This document shows positions 25,912 to 35,282 of a DNA stretch of 64,000 nucleotides, piece after piece. This stretch comes from Nonomuraea sp. SBT364. Its GTDB lineage: Bacteria > Actinomycetota > Actinomycetes > Streptosporangiales > Streptosporangiaceae. The position numbers and the translations under genes were made by a program. Location: positions 74,015-138,014 of the forward strand of contig NZ_LAVL01000013.1 of the NCBI RefSeq assembly GCF_001083785.1, given 5' to 3'. The first letter of the stretch is position 1. Every line of letters begins with the position of its first letter. The notes below the pieces were generated by a model that did not search any database, was not told the origin of the DNA, and saw nothing but the letters and a program-made list of their open reading frames with translations.

Positions 25912-26505
25912 GTGACGACTGTGGAACACGTGGTACTCGTTGACGGCTCCGGCCACGCGCTCGGCACCGCCCCCAAGCTGTCGGTGCACTCCGAGCACAC
26001 TCCGCTTCACCTGGCCTTCTCCAGCTACGTCTTCGACCGGTCGGGCAGGGTGATGCTCACCCGGCGGGCCTCGCACAAGCTCACCTGGCCCGGCGTGTGG
26101 ACCAACAGCTGCTGCGGTCACCCGATGCCCGGCGAGCCCCTCGACCACGCGGTCATCCGCAGGCTCTCCTACGAGCTCGGCCTCAAGGTCGAGCGCGCCG
26201 ACCTGGTGCTGCCCCGCTTCTCCTACCGGGCGGTCATGGACAACGGGGTCGTCGAGCACGAGCTGTGCCCGGTCTACCGGGTCATGGCCGACAACGCCGA
26301 GTCACCCAATCCGGACGAGGTGGACGAGACCCGCTGGATGCCGTGGCAGGTGTTCGCCGACGGCGTCCTCAACGGCCTGCTGGCGATCTCGCCGTGGTGC
26401 CGCGAGCAGGTGCCCCTGCTGGCCGCGCTCGGCCCCGACCCGCTGGCGTGGCCGGCGGCGCCGGACGCCGAGCTGCCTCCGGCAGCCCGCGTCCGGCTCG
26501 ACTGA
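25912..26505 (+). CDS. idi: Isopentenyl-diphosphate delta-isomerase, type I
   Basis: Idi interconverts IPP and DMAPP, feeding polyprenols used as lipid carriers in the cell wall. The 197-residue NUDIX-fold protein has the catalytic Cys in WTNSCCGHPMPGE, metal-binding histidines (LHLAFSSYVF region), RRLSYELGL in place of a canonical Nudix helix, and the catalytic Glu in VVEHELCPVYRV. The GTG start has no clear ribosome binding site, so it may be leaderless. It converges with ino1 with a 6-bp gap. Confidence 0.96.
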   Translation: MTTVEHVVLVDGSGHALGTAPKLSVHSEHTPLHLAFSSYVFDRSGRVMLTRRASHKLTWPGVWTNSCCGHPMPGEPLDHAVIRRLSYELGLKVERADLVLPRFSYRAVMDNGVVEHELCPVYRVMADNAESPNPDEVDETRWMPWQVFADGVLNGLLAISPWCREQVPLLAALGPDPLAWPAAPDAELPPAARVRLD

Positions 26506-26511
26506 GACGAC

Positions 26512-27591
26512 TCAGCGCTCGACCTCGCCGCGGATGAACTTCTCCACGTAGTCGCGGGCCACGTCGTCGGAGTACTGCTCCGGCGGCGACTTCATGAAGT
26601 ACGAGGACGCGCTGAGGATCGGGCCGCCGATGCCGCGGTCGAGAGCGATCTTGGCGGCGCGGACGGCGTCGATGATGATGCCGGCCGAGTTGGGGGAGTC
26701 CCAGACCTCCAGCTTGTACTCAAGGCTGAGCGGGGTGTCGCCGAACGAGCGACCCTCCAGGCGCACGTAGGCGAACTTGCGGTCGTCCAGCCACGGCACG
26801 TGGTCCGACGGGCCGATGTGCACGTCGGCCTTGGCCATCTCGTGGGGGATCTGCGAGGTGACCGACTGCGTCTTGGAGATCTTCTTCGACTGGAGGCGCT
26901 TGCGCTCCAGCATGTTCATGAAGTCCATGTTGCCGCCGAAGTTGAGCTGGTAGGTGCGCAGCAGCTCGACCCCGCGGTCCTCGAACAGCTTGGCCATCAC
27001 CCGGTGCGTGATGGTGGCGCCGACCTGCGACTTGATGTCGTCGCCGACGATCGGCAGGCCCGCCTCGGTGAACTTCTCCGCCCACTCGGGGTCGGAGGCG
27101 ATGAAGACCGGCAGGGCGTTGACGAAGGCGACCTTGGCGTCGATCGCGCACTGCGCGTAGAAGCGGTCGGCCTCCTCCGAGCCCACCGGCAGGTAGGACA
27201 CCAGCACGTCGACCCGGGCCTCGCGCAGCACCTGGACGACGTCCACCGGGGCCTCGTCGGACTCCTCGATGATCTCGCGGTAGTAGTCGCCCAGACCGTC
27301 GAAGGTGTGGCCGCGCTGGACGGTCACCCCGGTCGGCGGCACATCGGTGATCTTGATGGTGTTGTTCTCGCTGGCGACGATCGCCTCGGACAGGTCGCGG
27401 CCCACCTTCTTGGCGTCGACGTCGAACGCGGCGACGAACTCGACGTCGCCCACGTGGTAGTCGCCGAACTTCACATGCATCAGGCCCGGCACCCGTGTGG
27501 CCGGGTCCGCGTCCTTGTAATAGTGAACGCCCTGGACCAGCGACGCCGCGCAGTTGCCGACACCGACAATGGCCACGCGAACCGAACCCAT
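26512..27591 (-). CDS. ino1: myo-Inositol-1-phosphate synthase
   Basis: This converts glucose 6-phosphate to inositol 1-phosphate (NAD-dependent), giving inositol for phosphatidylinositol, PIMs and mycothiol. The protein of 359 residues has the Rossmann motif [18 protein letters not shown], then [35 protein letters not shown] and the [21 protein letters not shown] active-site block. I chose ATG 27591, with GGGAG about 8 bp upstream; the frame is open to 27615. It starts 13 bp after the PadR stop, so the two form an operon. Confidence 0.95.
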   Translation of the reverse strand: MGSVRVAIVGVGNCAASLVQGVHYYKDADPATRVPGLMHVKFGDYHVGDVEFVAAFDVDAKKVGRDLSEAIVASENNTIKITDVPPTGVTVQRGHTFDGLGDYYREIIEESDEAPVDVVQVLREARVDVLVSYLPVGSEEADRFYAQCAIDAKVAFVNALPVFIASDPEWAEKFTEAGLPIVGDDIKSQVGATITHRVMAKLFEDRGVELLRTYQLNFGGNMDFMNMLERKRLQSKKISKTQSVTSQIPHEMAKADVHIGPSDHVPWLDDRKFAYVRLEGRSFGDTPLSLEYKLEVWDSPNSAGIIIDAVRAAKIALDRGIGGPILSASSYFMKSPPEQYSDDVARDYVEKFIRGEVER

Positions 27592-27604
27592 CGCACTCGC
27601 TCCC

Positions 27605-28189
27605 TTACTCATCACTTGACGTGGTATCTCTTTCGGGCCTCTCCGAGGCCCGTCTCTCCGTTGCGATCAGCTCGTTGAGCCAGCGCACCTCCCGCTCGAC
27701 CGACTCCAGGCCGTGCCGCTGCAGCTCGAGGGTGTAGCTGTCGAGCCGCTCGCGGGTGCGCGCCAGAGCGGTGCGGACGCTGTCGAGCCGCTCTTCGAGA
27801 CGGCTACGACGGCCTTCGAGTATGCGCAGGCGGACCTCGGCCTCGGTGTGCCGGAAGAACGCGAAATGGACGCCGAAGCTCTCGTCCTCCCAGGCCGAGG
27901 GGCCGGCCTGGGTGAGCATGTCCTGCAGGCGTTCCTTGCCCTCCGCGGTCAGCTTGTAGACGATCTTCGATCGGCCGCCCACGATCGTCGAGGGAGCGGG
28001 CTGCTCCTCGGCGATGAGTCCTTGCGCCAGCAGGGAACGCAGGCAGGGGTAGAGCGAACCGTAGGAGAACGCGCGGAACATCCCGAGCAGAGCGTTGAGC
28101 CGTTTGCGCAGCTCATAGCCGTGTAGCGGCGTCTCGTGCAGCGACCCGAGCACGGCGAGTTCCAGCACCCTGCCTTGTCCGCCGGCCAC
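27605..28189 (-). CDS. PadR family transcriptional regulator
   Basis: This is a winged-helix repressor with a C-terminal coiled-coil dimerisation arm. The N-terminal PadR domain is [23 protein letters not shown], then [19 protein letters not shown] and [11 protein letters not shown]. The C-terminal half is charged and helical ([25 protein letters not shown]). I chose GTG 28189 because GAGAGGAGG lies 8 bp upstream (194 residues); the frame stays open to 28324 but would cross the operator palindrome. The operon with ino1 suggests it controls inositol synthesis and itself. Confidence 0.9.
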   Translation of the reverse strand: MAGGQGRVLELAVLGSLHETPLHGYELRKRLNALLGMFRAFSYGSLYPCLRSLLAQGLIAEEQPAPSTIVGGRSKIVYKLTAEGKERLQDMLTQAGPSAWEDESFGVHFAFFRHTEAEVRLRILEGRRSRLEERLDSVRTALARTRERLDSYTLELQRHGLESVEREVRWLNELIATERRASERPERDTTSSDE

Positions 28190-28211
28190 GGGAATCGCCT
28201 CCTCTCGCGTC

Positions 28212-28232
28212 GATGTATCGAGCCGATACATC
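28212..28232. promoter_or_regulatory. Putative PadR operator upstream of padR-ino1
   Basis: GATGTATCG (28212-28220) and CGATACATC (28224-28232) are perfect 9-bp arms around AGC. This fits the ATGT...ACAT pattern of PadR operators. It lies 23 bp before the padR start and 92 bp before the divergent DUF5318 gene. A weaker related stretch follows at 28239-28257. Confidence 0.75.
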
Positions 28233-28323
28233 CTGAGGATACGTCGAGTCGCTATATGCCCGCAATCAATGACTTCACCAAGACGTTGGGATGAATCGGT
28301 AAAAAGCCGTAGTCTGGCGCTCA

Positions 28324-28709
28324 TGTGGTCACAGAGGAGGGTGGTGGATTACGGCCTTGCCAAGCGGGCCGTCGTCCACTCCCTGCGATCCGGGCGCGCC
28401 GCGCCCGGCGACGTCTGTGACGCACAGCCCTACCTCCTCCGGGCAGCTCGCCACCTCGGCGAGCCAACCGAACGCCTCTGCCCGGTATGTGAGAGGGAGA
28501 ACGTCACCAACGTGACCTATGTCTACGGGGACTCCCTGGGCCGCCATGCCGGTCGGGCAAAGGTCGCGTCAGAGCTCGCCGAGATGGCCCATGATTACGA
28601 CGAGTTCCGGGTGTACGTGGTCGAGGTCTGCCAAGGTTGTTCCTGGAATCACCTGACGGTCTCGTTCGTCCTCGGGAACGGGCCGCCGGACGTGGCAGCG
28701 CGACAGTAG
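28324..28709 (+). CDS. DUF5318 zinc-ribbon-like protein
   Basis: This is a small actinobacterial protein of unknown function, 128 residues from ATG 28324 (MWSQRRVVDYGLAKRAV). Two Cys pairs, LCPVCERENVTNVTYVYGD and VCQGCSWNHL, could bind zinc. There is no clear ribosome binding site before ATG 28324, and the AGGAGG that follows it is too close to the next GTG codons; the mRNA may be leaderless. The gene is divergent from padR and precedes the PBP gene, an order seen in other actinobacteria. Confidence 0.8.
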
Positions 28710-28769
28710 AAGATCTATACCGAGGACGGCGAGGAGCCACGCCCTGAAACGCCGTGCTATCCGACGACG

Positions 28770-31520
28770 ATGCGAGGACGTGTGAGTTACAGCAGCAACG
28801 AGGGGACGGCCCGCCCCGGGAGGCGCCGTCGTTCCGGCTCGTCCCGTTCAGTGCCCCAGGATCCGTCGCCGCAAACCGGCGACTCCGGTTGGGGTGCCAC
28901 GCCGCCCGCACGTCGTCCCGAGGCCGCCTACGAGCAGACCGGGGCGATGGCGGCGCAGCCGTACAACGAGCCCCCGGGCCGCGGCGACCCGCGCCCCCAG
29001 CAGCCCGGCCCGCCCATGCGGCCGCCCTCGCAGCCTGGGACCCCCTCGCCCGCCGAGACGCCGGAGCCGCGCCGTCGCGCGGCCGGCTCCCGCCGGCGCT
29101 CCGAGCCCGACGCGAGCCGCTCGCGCGGCGACCAGGAGACCGTGATCAGCGAGACGCCCCCCAGGCGCTCGCGCAGGAGCGGCGGCGGCCCCGGCGGCCC
29201 CGGTGGCCCCGGTGGCCCTGGTGGTCCGCCCGAGCCGCCCGGTCCGGCCGGTCCGCCCAAGGGCGGCGACAGGCCCGGCTGGCGGCGCTTCGTCCCGAGC
29301 TGGAAACTGGTCGTGGCCAGCTTCGTGGTGCTCGCCGCCGGCGTCTTCGGCATGATCGCGGTCGCGTACGCCAACACCCCGGTGCCGACGGCGGACCAGG
29401 TGCAGGACGGCGTCTTCGACCAGGAAAGCATCATCTACGACATCCACAAGAAAGAACTGGCCAGGATCGGCACCAAGCGCATCCCGGTCAAGTACGAGCA
29501 GATCCCGCGGCACGTACAGGACGCGGTGATCGCCGCCGAGAACAGCTCCTTCCGCGAGGACGCCGGCATCTCCTTCTCCGGCATGGTCCGCTCCCTGTGG
29601 AGCACCGTCTCCGGCCAGCAGGTGCAGGGCGCCTCCACCATCACCCAGCAGATGGCGCGCGGCTACTACGACGGCCTCTCCAAGGAAGTCACGATCCAGC
29701 GCAAGGTCAAGGAGATCTTCGTCGCGGTCAAGCTGAACAAGGTGCTGCCCAAGGAGCAGATCCTGGAGCAGTACCTCAACACCATCTACTTCGGCCGTGG
29801 CGCCAACGGCATCGGCGCGGCGGCTGACGCGTTCTTCGGCAAGAAGGTCAGCCAGCTCACCCCCGAGGAGGGCGCCTACCTCGCGGGCCGCATCCAGAAC
29901 CCGAGCGCCTTCGACAGCGCCGAGAAGTCCGGCAACCCCGGCCCCACCGAGTTCCGCTACAAGTACGCGATCGGCGAGATGGCCAAGCTCGACCCCAAGG
30001 CGTACGGCCACCTGCCCGCGAAGTCGCCCACCTCGCCCAAGCGCATCAAGGACAAGCCCAAGCAGATCTTCACCGGTCTCAGGGGCTACATGATGGAGGC
30101 GGTGCTCAACGAGCTGAGGGTCAACCTCAAGATCGATCGCGAGGAGGTGGAGGAGGGCGGCTACCGCATCTACACCTCGCTCGATCCCAAGCTCATGCGG
30201 GCCGCCCGTGACGCCGTCAGGCAGCACACCAAGGGACTGTCCGACGAGATCGGCGCCACGATGGCGGCCGTCGACCCGCGCAACGGCCGGATCATCGCCT
30301 TCTACGGCGGCGACGACTACATCAAGGACTCCTGGAACGACGCCTTCCTCTCGGAGAAGCAGGCGGCCTCGGCGTTCAAGCCTTACGTGCTCGCGGCCTG
30401 GCTCGACGCCGGCTACAACCTGCGCAGCCTCGTGCCCACCAAGGGCCCGGTCAAGCTGCCGGGCACCACGCCCATCGACAACGACCACGGCTTCAAGGCC
30501 TCGGCCGTCGACGTCGTCACCGCCACGGCCAGCTCCATCAACACCGCCTACGCGAAGATGGGGGAGAAGGTCGGGCTCGACAAGATCATCGACATCGCCG
30601 CGAAGGCCGGGCACGACCGGGCACGGCTGGAGGACGCCGAGTCCCGTCACCACTACCTGCTCACGATCGGCAGTAACCAGGTCACCGCCGTCGAGCAGGC
30701 CGGCGGCTACTCGATCTTCGCCAACGCCGGCAAGCACTACGACAACCACGTGATCATCCAGGTCAAGGACCGCGAGAAGCAGACGATCTGGAACGAGAAG
30801 AAGAGCTTCGCCCAGGTCATCACGCCGGAGGCGGCCGCCGACGCCACCGTCGCGCTGCAGGCCGTCGTCAAGTCCGGCACCGGCACCAGCGCCGCGCTCT
30901 ACGACCGGCCGGTGGCCGGCAAGACCGGCACCAACAACCAGAACAAGGACGTCTGGTTCGTCGGTTTCACCCCGCAGGTGTCCACCGCGGTCGGGCTGTT
31001 CCGCCAGGAGTGCCGGGCCAACAACAGCGGCAAGGTCGTGCGGCCGGTGAACGACAACTGCCCGTGGTACCGGGGCAAGGACCCGGACCGGGAGAAGAAG
31101 TACACCCCGGAGAAGCCGTACAGCAGCCCGCACGAGGTGCCGCTGCCGGGGAACTTCCAGGGAGCCACCTACCCGGCGGCGATCTGGAAGGCCTTCATGG
31201 TCGAGGCCATGAAGGGCAAGGAGGTCGTGCAGTTCCCGGAGCGGGTCGACGCCGGCATCGCCGAGGACCTCGCGCCCAAGCCGACCCCCACCCCGACGCC
31301 GACCGACGAGCTCGATCCCGACTCCGAGTTCCCGGGCGAGGACTGCGGCTTCACCGGCCCGTGCGACGAAGACTCCAACGTCTCGGTCGACCCGAACGAG
31401 AACCCCTTCCCCGATGAGGAAGACGACGGCTTCATCGGCGAGAACGGCGGTGAAGGCGGCGGCGGCGCCGGGACCACGCCCAAGTCGCCGCCCGGCAACC
31501 GCGAACAGTTCCCGTGGTGA
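28770..31520 (+). CDS. Bifunctional penicillin-binding protein (GT51 + transpeptidase)
   Basis: This is a class A PBP that polymerises and cross-links peptidoglycan. The 916-residue protein has a long, low-complexity Pro/Arg/Gly cytoplasmic tail (residues 1-175, with a run of Gly-Pro repeats), one TM helix at about 177-199 (LVVASFVVLAAGVFGMIAVAY), and the GT51 domain with catalytic Glu in VIAAENSSFREDAGI and GASTITQQMARGYY. The transpeptidase follows with SAFK near 534, a TASSINTAY (SxN) motif, and KTGT near 717. The C-terminus is Pro/acid-rich. It is the counterpart of M. tuberculosis PonA1. The next gene overlaps its end by 7 bp. Confidence 0.95.
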   Translation: MRGRVSYSSNEGTARPGRRRRSGSSRSVPQDPSPQTGDSGWGATPPARRPEAAYEQTGAMAAQPYNEPPGRGDPRPQQPGPPMRPPSQPGTPSPAETPEPRRRAAGSRRRSEPDASRSRGDQETVISETPPRRSRRSGGGPGGPGGPGGPGGPPEPPGPAGPPKGGDRPGWRRFVPSWKLVVASFVVLAAGVFGMIAVAYANTPVPTADQVQDGVFDQESIIYDIHKKELARIGTKRIPVKYEQIPRHVQDAVIAAENSSFREDAGISFSGMVRSLWSTVSGQQVQGASTITQQMARGYYDGLSKEVTIQRKVKEIFVAVKLNKVLPKEQILEQYLNTIYFGRGANGIGAAADAFFGKKVSQLTPEEGAYLAGRIQNPSAFDSAEKSGNPGPTEFRYKYAIGEMAKLDPKAYGHLPAKSPTSPKRIKDKPKQIFTGLRGYMMEAVLNELRVNLKIDREEVEEGGYRIYTSLDPKLMRAARDAVRQHTKGLSDEIGATMAAVDPRNGRIIAFYGGDDYIKDSWNDAFLSEKQAASAFKPYVLAAWLDAGYNLRSLVPTKGPVKLPGTTPIDNDHGFKASAVDVVTATASSINTAYAKMGEKVGLDKIIDIAAKAGHDRARLEDAESRHHYLLTIGSNQVTAVEQAGGYSIFANAGKHYDNHVIIQVKDREKQTIWNEKKSFAQVITPEAAADATVALQAVVKSGTGTSAALYDRPVAGKTGTNNQNKDVWFVGFTPQVSTAVGLFRQECRANNSGKVVRPVNDNCPWYRGKDPDREKKYTPEKPYSSPHEVPLPGNFQGATYPAAIWKAFMVEAMKGKEVVQFPERVDAGIAEDLAPKPTPTPTPTDELDPDSEFPGEDCGFTGPCDEDSNVSVDPNENPFPDEEDDGFIGENGGEGGGGAGTTPKSPPGNREQFPW

Positions 31521-32839
31521 CGTCCGACACGCTGGTGCGCCGCCCGTTCATGGCACGCGCCGTCCCGTACCTGCCTCTGGGGCTGTTCGCGGCCCTGGGG
31601 GCGACGCTGGCCTATCTGGTGCGGCTGCCCTGCCGCACCGGCGGCTGGAACGACCAGGTCTCGACCTACACCAACTTCTGCTACACCGACATCTACCCGC
31701 TCTACTTCGACCGCCAGCTCGCCACCCAGAACCCGTACTTCGCCGACGTCATCGCCGAGAAGCACGTCGAGTACCCGGTGGTGCTCGGCGAGGTGATGCA
31801 GGTCATCGCCTGGCTGGTGCGCCGCTTCGAGCAGGACGTGGTCGGCCAGGCGGTCCTGTTCTACGACCTCACCGTCATCCTCATGGGGATCTCGCTGGTG
31901 GTCGGGGTCCTGCTGATGGCCGCGCTCGGCGGCCCCACCCGCCGCTGGGACGCCCTCTGGTACGCGCTCGCGCCGGCCGTGGTGCTGGCCGCCTACATCA
32001 ACTGGGACCTGGTCGCCGGCGCGCTGTCAATGGGCGTGCTGCTGGCCTGGGCGCGGCAGCGGCAGGTGCTGGCCGGGGTGCTGCTCGGGCTGGCGATCGC
32101 CACCAAGTTCTACCCGCTGATGTTCGTCGGCGCGCTGTTCCTGCTCACGCTGCGCACCTTCCGCTGGCGGCCGTTCCTGGTCACCATGGCCTCGGCCGTG
32201 ACGGCCTGGCTGGTGGTCAACCTGCCGTTCATGCTGCTCGCCTGGGACGGATGGCGGCGCTTCTACGCCTTCTCGCAGGAACGCGGCGTCGACTGGGGAT
32301 CGCCGTGGCTGTTCTTCCAGCGCAAGGGCTGGCCGGTGCTCGGCACCGTGGACGTGAGCGTGCTGGGCATGGCCTCACTGGCCCTGTGCTGCCTGGCCAT
32401 CGCGGTGCTGACGCTGACGGCGCCGCAGCGGCCGAGGCTGGCGCAGATCTGCTTCCTGGCGCTGGCCGCGTTCATGATGACGAACAAGGTGTGGTCGCCG
32501 CAGTTCGTGCTCTGGCTGGTGCCGCTGGCCGTGCTCGCCAGACCCAACTACAAGCCGCTGGTGCTGTGGCAGCTGGCCGAGGTCTGGTACTTCTTCGCCA
32601 TCTGGCTCTACCTGCTCAACCAGGCGCCGCTCAGCCGGACCGACCTCGGCATCGGGGACGACACGTACTTCACCGCCGTGTGGGGACGGATCATCACGAT
32701 CGGGATCATGATGGCGTTCGTGGTGCGTGACATCCTGCGGCCGGCGAAGGACGTGGTCCGCCAGGCGGGGGTGGACGACCAGGTGGGCGGGGTGTTCGAC
32801 GGGGCTCCCGACCGGTTCACGTTGCGTGGCGCCGTCTAG
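31514..32839 (+). CDS. GT87-family (DUF2029) polyprenol-dependent mannosyltransferase-like protein
   Basis: This is a polytopic GT-C fold enzyme that likely transfers mannose or another sugar from a polyprenyl phosphate on the outer face of the membrane. The 441-residue protein has about 10 hydrophobic segments. The first loop is long (GGWNDQVSTYTNFCYTDIYPLYFDRQL) and carries acidic residues typical of GT-C active sites (DIYPLY, EYPVV). It overlaps the PBP gene by 7 bp and is followed by a second GT-C gene. This matches the M. tuberculosis ponA1-Rv0051 order. The acceptor is unknown. Confidence 0.8.
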   Translation: MVTSDTLVRRPFMARAVPYLPLGLFAALGATLAYLVRLPCRTGGWNDQVSTYTNFCYTDIYPLYFDRQLATQNPYFADVIAEKHVEYPVVLGEVMQVIAWLVRRFEQDVVGQAVLFYDLTVILMGISLVVGVLLMAALGGPTRRWDALWYALAPAVVLAAYINWDLVAGALSMGVLLAWARQRQVLAGVLLGLAIATKFYPLMFVGALFLLTLRTFRWRPFLVTMASAVTAWLVVNLPFMLLAWDGWRRFYAFSQERGVDWGSPWLFFQRKGWPVLGTVDVSVLGMASLALCCLAIAVLTLTAPQRPRLAQICFLALAAFMMTNKVWSPQFVLWLVPLAVLARPNYKPLVLWQLAEVWYFFAIWLYLLNQAPLSRTDLGIGDDTYFTAVWGRIITIGIMMAFVVRDILRPAKDVVRQAGVDDQVGGVFDGAPDRFTLRGAV

Positions 32840-32842
32840 TTC

Positions 32843-33907
32843 ATGATCACCCGCTCAACCGGCAGGGACGCGCTGCTGATCTGGTTCGCCACGCGTGCCG
32901 GGCTGCTCGTGACGACGCTGCTCGGCGTGGCGCTGCACGAATACGCCGACCGGTGGCGGCAGTGGGACGCCGGGCTGTTCGTCACCATCGCCGAGCACGG
33001 CTACGACGGCGATCCCGGGCGGCCGCCCGACGCGGGGCTGCCCGCCTTCTTCCCCGGCCTGCCGCTGGCGCTGCGCGCGGTCCACCTCGTGGTGCCCGAC
33101 TGGTCGGTCAGCGGACTGATCGTGTCGCTGGCGGCCGGGGCGGTGGCCATGGTGGCGCTGGCCCGGCTGGCCGAGTTCGAGGGCGCGGGCGGCTGGGTGG
33201 CGGTGCTGGCGCTGGTGCTGTTCCCGCCGGCGGTGTTCCTGGCCGCCGGTTACAGCGAGTCGCTGTTCCTGGCCTTCGCGATCCCCGCCTGGCTGGCCGC
33301 GCGCCAGGGGCGCTGGCCGGCCGCCGCCGCGCTGGCCGCGGGCGCCTCGTGCGTCCGCATCACCGGGCTGTTCCTGGCCGTCGCGCTCGTCGTGGAGTTC
33401 GCGGCGGGCCGGCAGCCGGTGCGCCGGGCGGGCTGGCTGGTGGTGCCGTTCCTGCCGCTGGCCGCGTACTCCGCCTTTCACTACGCCCGCTCGGGCGACT
33501 GGCTGGCGTGGAAGCACGCGCAGGAGGCCGGCTGGGGGCGCGAGCTGGTGTGGCCGTGGGAGTCATGGGCGGTGACCTGGGACTCGGCGATGGGCGGCGG
33601 TGACATGGCGCCGGCCTTCCGGATGGAGATCGCCGGCGCGGTCGTGGCCGTGGCCGCGCTCGTGTGGCTGCTGGCGCTGCGCCGCTGGAGCGAGGCGGTC
33701 TACGTGGGGCTGCAGGCCGGGGCGCTCATGACGTCGGCCTACTACCTGTCGCTGCCGCGCTCGCTGCTGCTGTGGTTTCCGCTCTGGGTGGCCGTCGCCC
33801 AGGTCGCCACCAGAAGGCAGTGGGTGATCGTGGCCTACGCGCTGGTGTCGGGGCCGCTCATGGTGCTCAACACCGCGCGCTTCCTCTCGGGGGCCTGGGC
33901 CGGCTGA
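32843..33907 (+). CDS. PIG-V/GT-C-type mannosyltransferase-like membrane protein
   Basis: This 354-residue polytopic protein has an early WDAGLFVTIAEHGYDGD block, the WD-x-x-(F/Y) signature of PIG-V-like GT-C enzymes, and the conserved FFPGLPLALR motif. About 8-9 TM segments follow. It likely uses polyprenyl-phosphate mannose on the outer face. It starts 3 bp after the GT87 stop and ends a plus-strand operon with the PBP gene. The substrate is an inference from the family. Confidence 0.8.
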   Translation: MITRSTGRDALLIWFATRAGLLVTTLLGVALHEYADRWRQWDAGLFVTIAEHGYDGDPGRPPDAGLPAFFPGLPLALRAVHLVVPDWSVSGLIVSLAAGAVAMVALARLAEFEGAGGWVAVLALVLFPPAVFLAAGYSESLFLAFAIPAWLAARQGRWPAAAALAAGASCVRITGLFLAVALVVEFAAGRQPVRRAGWLVVPFLPLAAYSAFHYARSGDWLAWKHAQEAGWGRELVWPWESWAVTWDSAMGGGDMAPAFRMEIAGAVVAVAALVWLLALRRWSEAVYVGLQAGALMTSAYYLSLPRSLLLWFPLWVAVAQVATRRQWVIVAYALVSGPLMVLNTARFLSGAWAG

Positions 33908-33946
33908 CCTCTATACCCACTTCGGCGCGTCGGTAATCCAGGGAAG

Positions 33947-33955
33947 TTATCCACA
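33947..33955. promoter_or_regulatory. Isolated perfect DnaA box
   Basis: TTATCCACA at 33947-33955 lies between two convergent genes, with a partial reverse copy (CTGTGTAT) beside it. Single boxes occur by chance, so a function is not assured. Confidence 0.35.
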
Positions 33956-33970
33956 GGCTGTGTATTTCCT

Positions 33971-34714
33971 CTACAGATTCTTCCTCAGGAACGCGATGTC
34001 CTCGGCTTGACCCTCGGCTGGGGTCTCCACCACGATCGGCGCCCCGGCGGCCCGGCACACCTCCAGGATCAGCTCCGGGTCGATCTTGCCCTTGCCGATG
34101 TTCGTGTGGCGGTCGGCGCCGGAACCGAAGTCGTCACGCGAGTCGTTGCAGTGCACCAGGTCGATCCGGCCGGTGATCGCCTTGACCCGGTCGACCAGCC
34201 CGGACAGCTCCTCGCCGCCCGCGTGCGCATGACAGGTGTCGAGGCAGAAGCCCACGTCGAAACCGTCGAGCGCGTCCCACAGCCGGGCCAGCCGGTCCAG
34301 GGTGCGGGCCATCGCGTTGTCGCCGCCCGCGGTGTTCTCGATCAGGACCGGGATCGGGCACTCCAGGCGCTCGAACACCTTGCGCCAGTTGTCGAAGCCG
34401 GCCTGCGGGTCGTCGTCCTTGTTGAGGTGGCCGCCGTGCACGATCAGGCCCTTGGCGCCGATGCTCGCGGCCGCCTCCAGGTGCTGCGACAGCAGCTTGC
34501 GGCTGGGGATCCTGATGCGGTTGTTGGTCGAGGCCACGTTCACCAGGTAGGGGGCGTGGATGAAGATGTCCACGCCCTCGACCGGCTCGGCCGGCAACTC
34601 CGGCTTCTTGTAGCCCTGCGGGTTGCCGAGGAAGAACTGCACCACCTCGGCGCCGATGGCCGCGGCGTGGGCGGCTGGGTCGTCCTGGCCGACGTGAGCT
34701 CCGATGCGCACCAT
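33971..34714 (-). CDS. nfo: Endonuclease IV (AP endonuclease) family
   Basis: This is a TIM-barrel, zinc-dependent AP endonuclease that cuts 5' to abasic sites in base-excision repair. The 247-residue protein from ATG 34714 starts MVRIGAHVGQDDPAAH. Family metal ligands are seen in IFIHAPYLVNVAS, LIVHGGHLN, PVLIENTAGG (Glu), FCLDTCHAHAGGEE, LVHCNDSRDDFGSGADRHTNIGKG and IVVETP. The frame is open to 34792 but the earlier part is not family-like. A lone DnaA box lies 16 bp after the stop. Confidence 0.92.
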   Translation of the reverse strand: MVRIGAHVGQDDPAAHAAAIGAEVVQFFLGNPQGYKKPELPAEPVEGVDIFIHAPYLVNVASTNNRIRIPSRKLLSQHLEAAASIGAKGLIVHGGHLNKDDDPQAGFDNWRKVFERLECPIPVLIENTAGGDNAMARTLDRLARLWDALDGFDVGFCLDTCHAHAGGEELSGLVDRVKAITGRIDLVHCNDSRDDFGSGADRHTNIGKGKIDPELILEVCRAAGAPIVVETPAEGQAEDIAFLRKNL

Positions 34715-34790
34715 GTCAGCGAGCCTATCCGTTTGGGGGACGTGCCCAGGGGAAGTCGCCTTGCACCCCCTACCTCCCGAGGAGAACGGC

Positions 34791-34970
34791 ATGAGCCGCT
34801 GGCGCGTGCGATCCCTGATCTTCCTGGTCTACGTGGTGATCGGCATCTATGTGGCCTGGGTCTACGACTACATCACGCCGGCCGTACTCAGGGACATCGC
34901 GGAGGCGTTGCTCGCGATCTTCCTGTGGTTCCTGATCCTGCTCGGCGTCGACCTGCACATCGGCGGCTGA
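34791..34970 (+). CDS. Small two-helix membrane protein
   Basis: The function is unknown. The 59-residue product starts at ATG 34791 with GAGGAG 6 bp upstream. It has two hydrophobic segments (LIFLVYVVIGIYVAWVY and ALLAIFLWFLILLGV), joined by a charged linker, and ends in DLHIGG. It lies between two minus-strand genes, and its stop is adjacent to the end of the next one. Similar short proteins are common near nfo in actinobacteria, though I cannot name the family. Confidence 0.72.
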   Translation: MSRWRVRSLIFLVYVVIGIYVAWVYDYITPAVLRDIAEALLAIFLWFLILLGVDLHIGG

Positions 34971-35282
34971 CTACGGCAGGAAACCGCCTCTGGCGATGCC
35001 CAGCGCGACGCCCACGAACGCGGCCACCAGGCCGATGATGTTGAGCGAGCGCTGCGGCGTGGTCGCCGAGACGTACTGCGAATAGAGGCCGACACCGAAG
35101 CCGAGGGCGCCGAACCACGACGAGATGACATGGCCGCCGGGGAAGAAGGTGGCGGCGAAGGACACCAGGCCGCACACCAGCGTGGCGACCGCGAGGCCGT
35201 TCTCGACCGGGTGAGAGCGGCCGTCGGTGTTGAGCGTGAGCCGGATACGTTCGCTCCGCGTGGGCTGGAGGATGTGTGGCAT
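34971..35282 (-). CDS. Small membrane protein, function unknown
   Basis: The 103-residue product from ATG 35282 (MPHILQPTRSERIRLTLN) has a GGGGGTGG sequence upstream. Three hydrophobic stretches follow: LAVATLVCGLVSFAATFF, VISSWFGALGFGVGLYS and LNIIGLVAAFVGVALGIA. The last pattern is reminiscent of DUF4190-like or SPW-type small membrane proteins, without firm evidence. It is divergent from rpsF and converges on the 59-residue gene. Confidence 0.7.
   Translation of the reverse strand: MPHILQPTRSERIRLTLNTDGRSHPVENGLAVATLVCGLVSFAATFFPGGHVISSWFGALGFGVGLYSQYVSATTPQRSLNIIGLVAAFVGVALGIARGGFLP

Noticed and set aside
28189..28324. Longer PadR start at 28324 (adds 45 residues)
   Set aside because: The added part crosses the palindromic operator and has no family similarity. 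GTG 28189 has an ideal ribosome site.
28848..31133. 761-codon minus-strand frame opposite the PBP gene
   Set aside because: Antisense shadow of a GC-rich gene. The PBP strand has all catalytic motifs.
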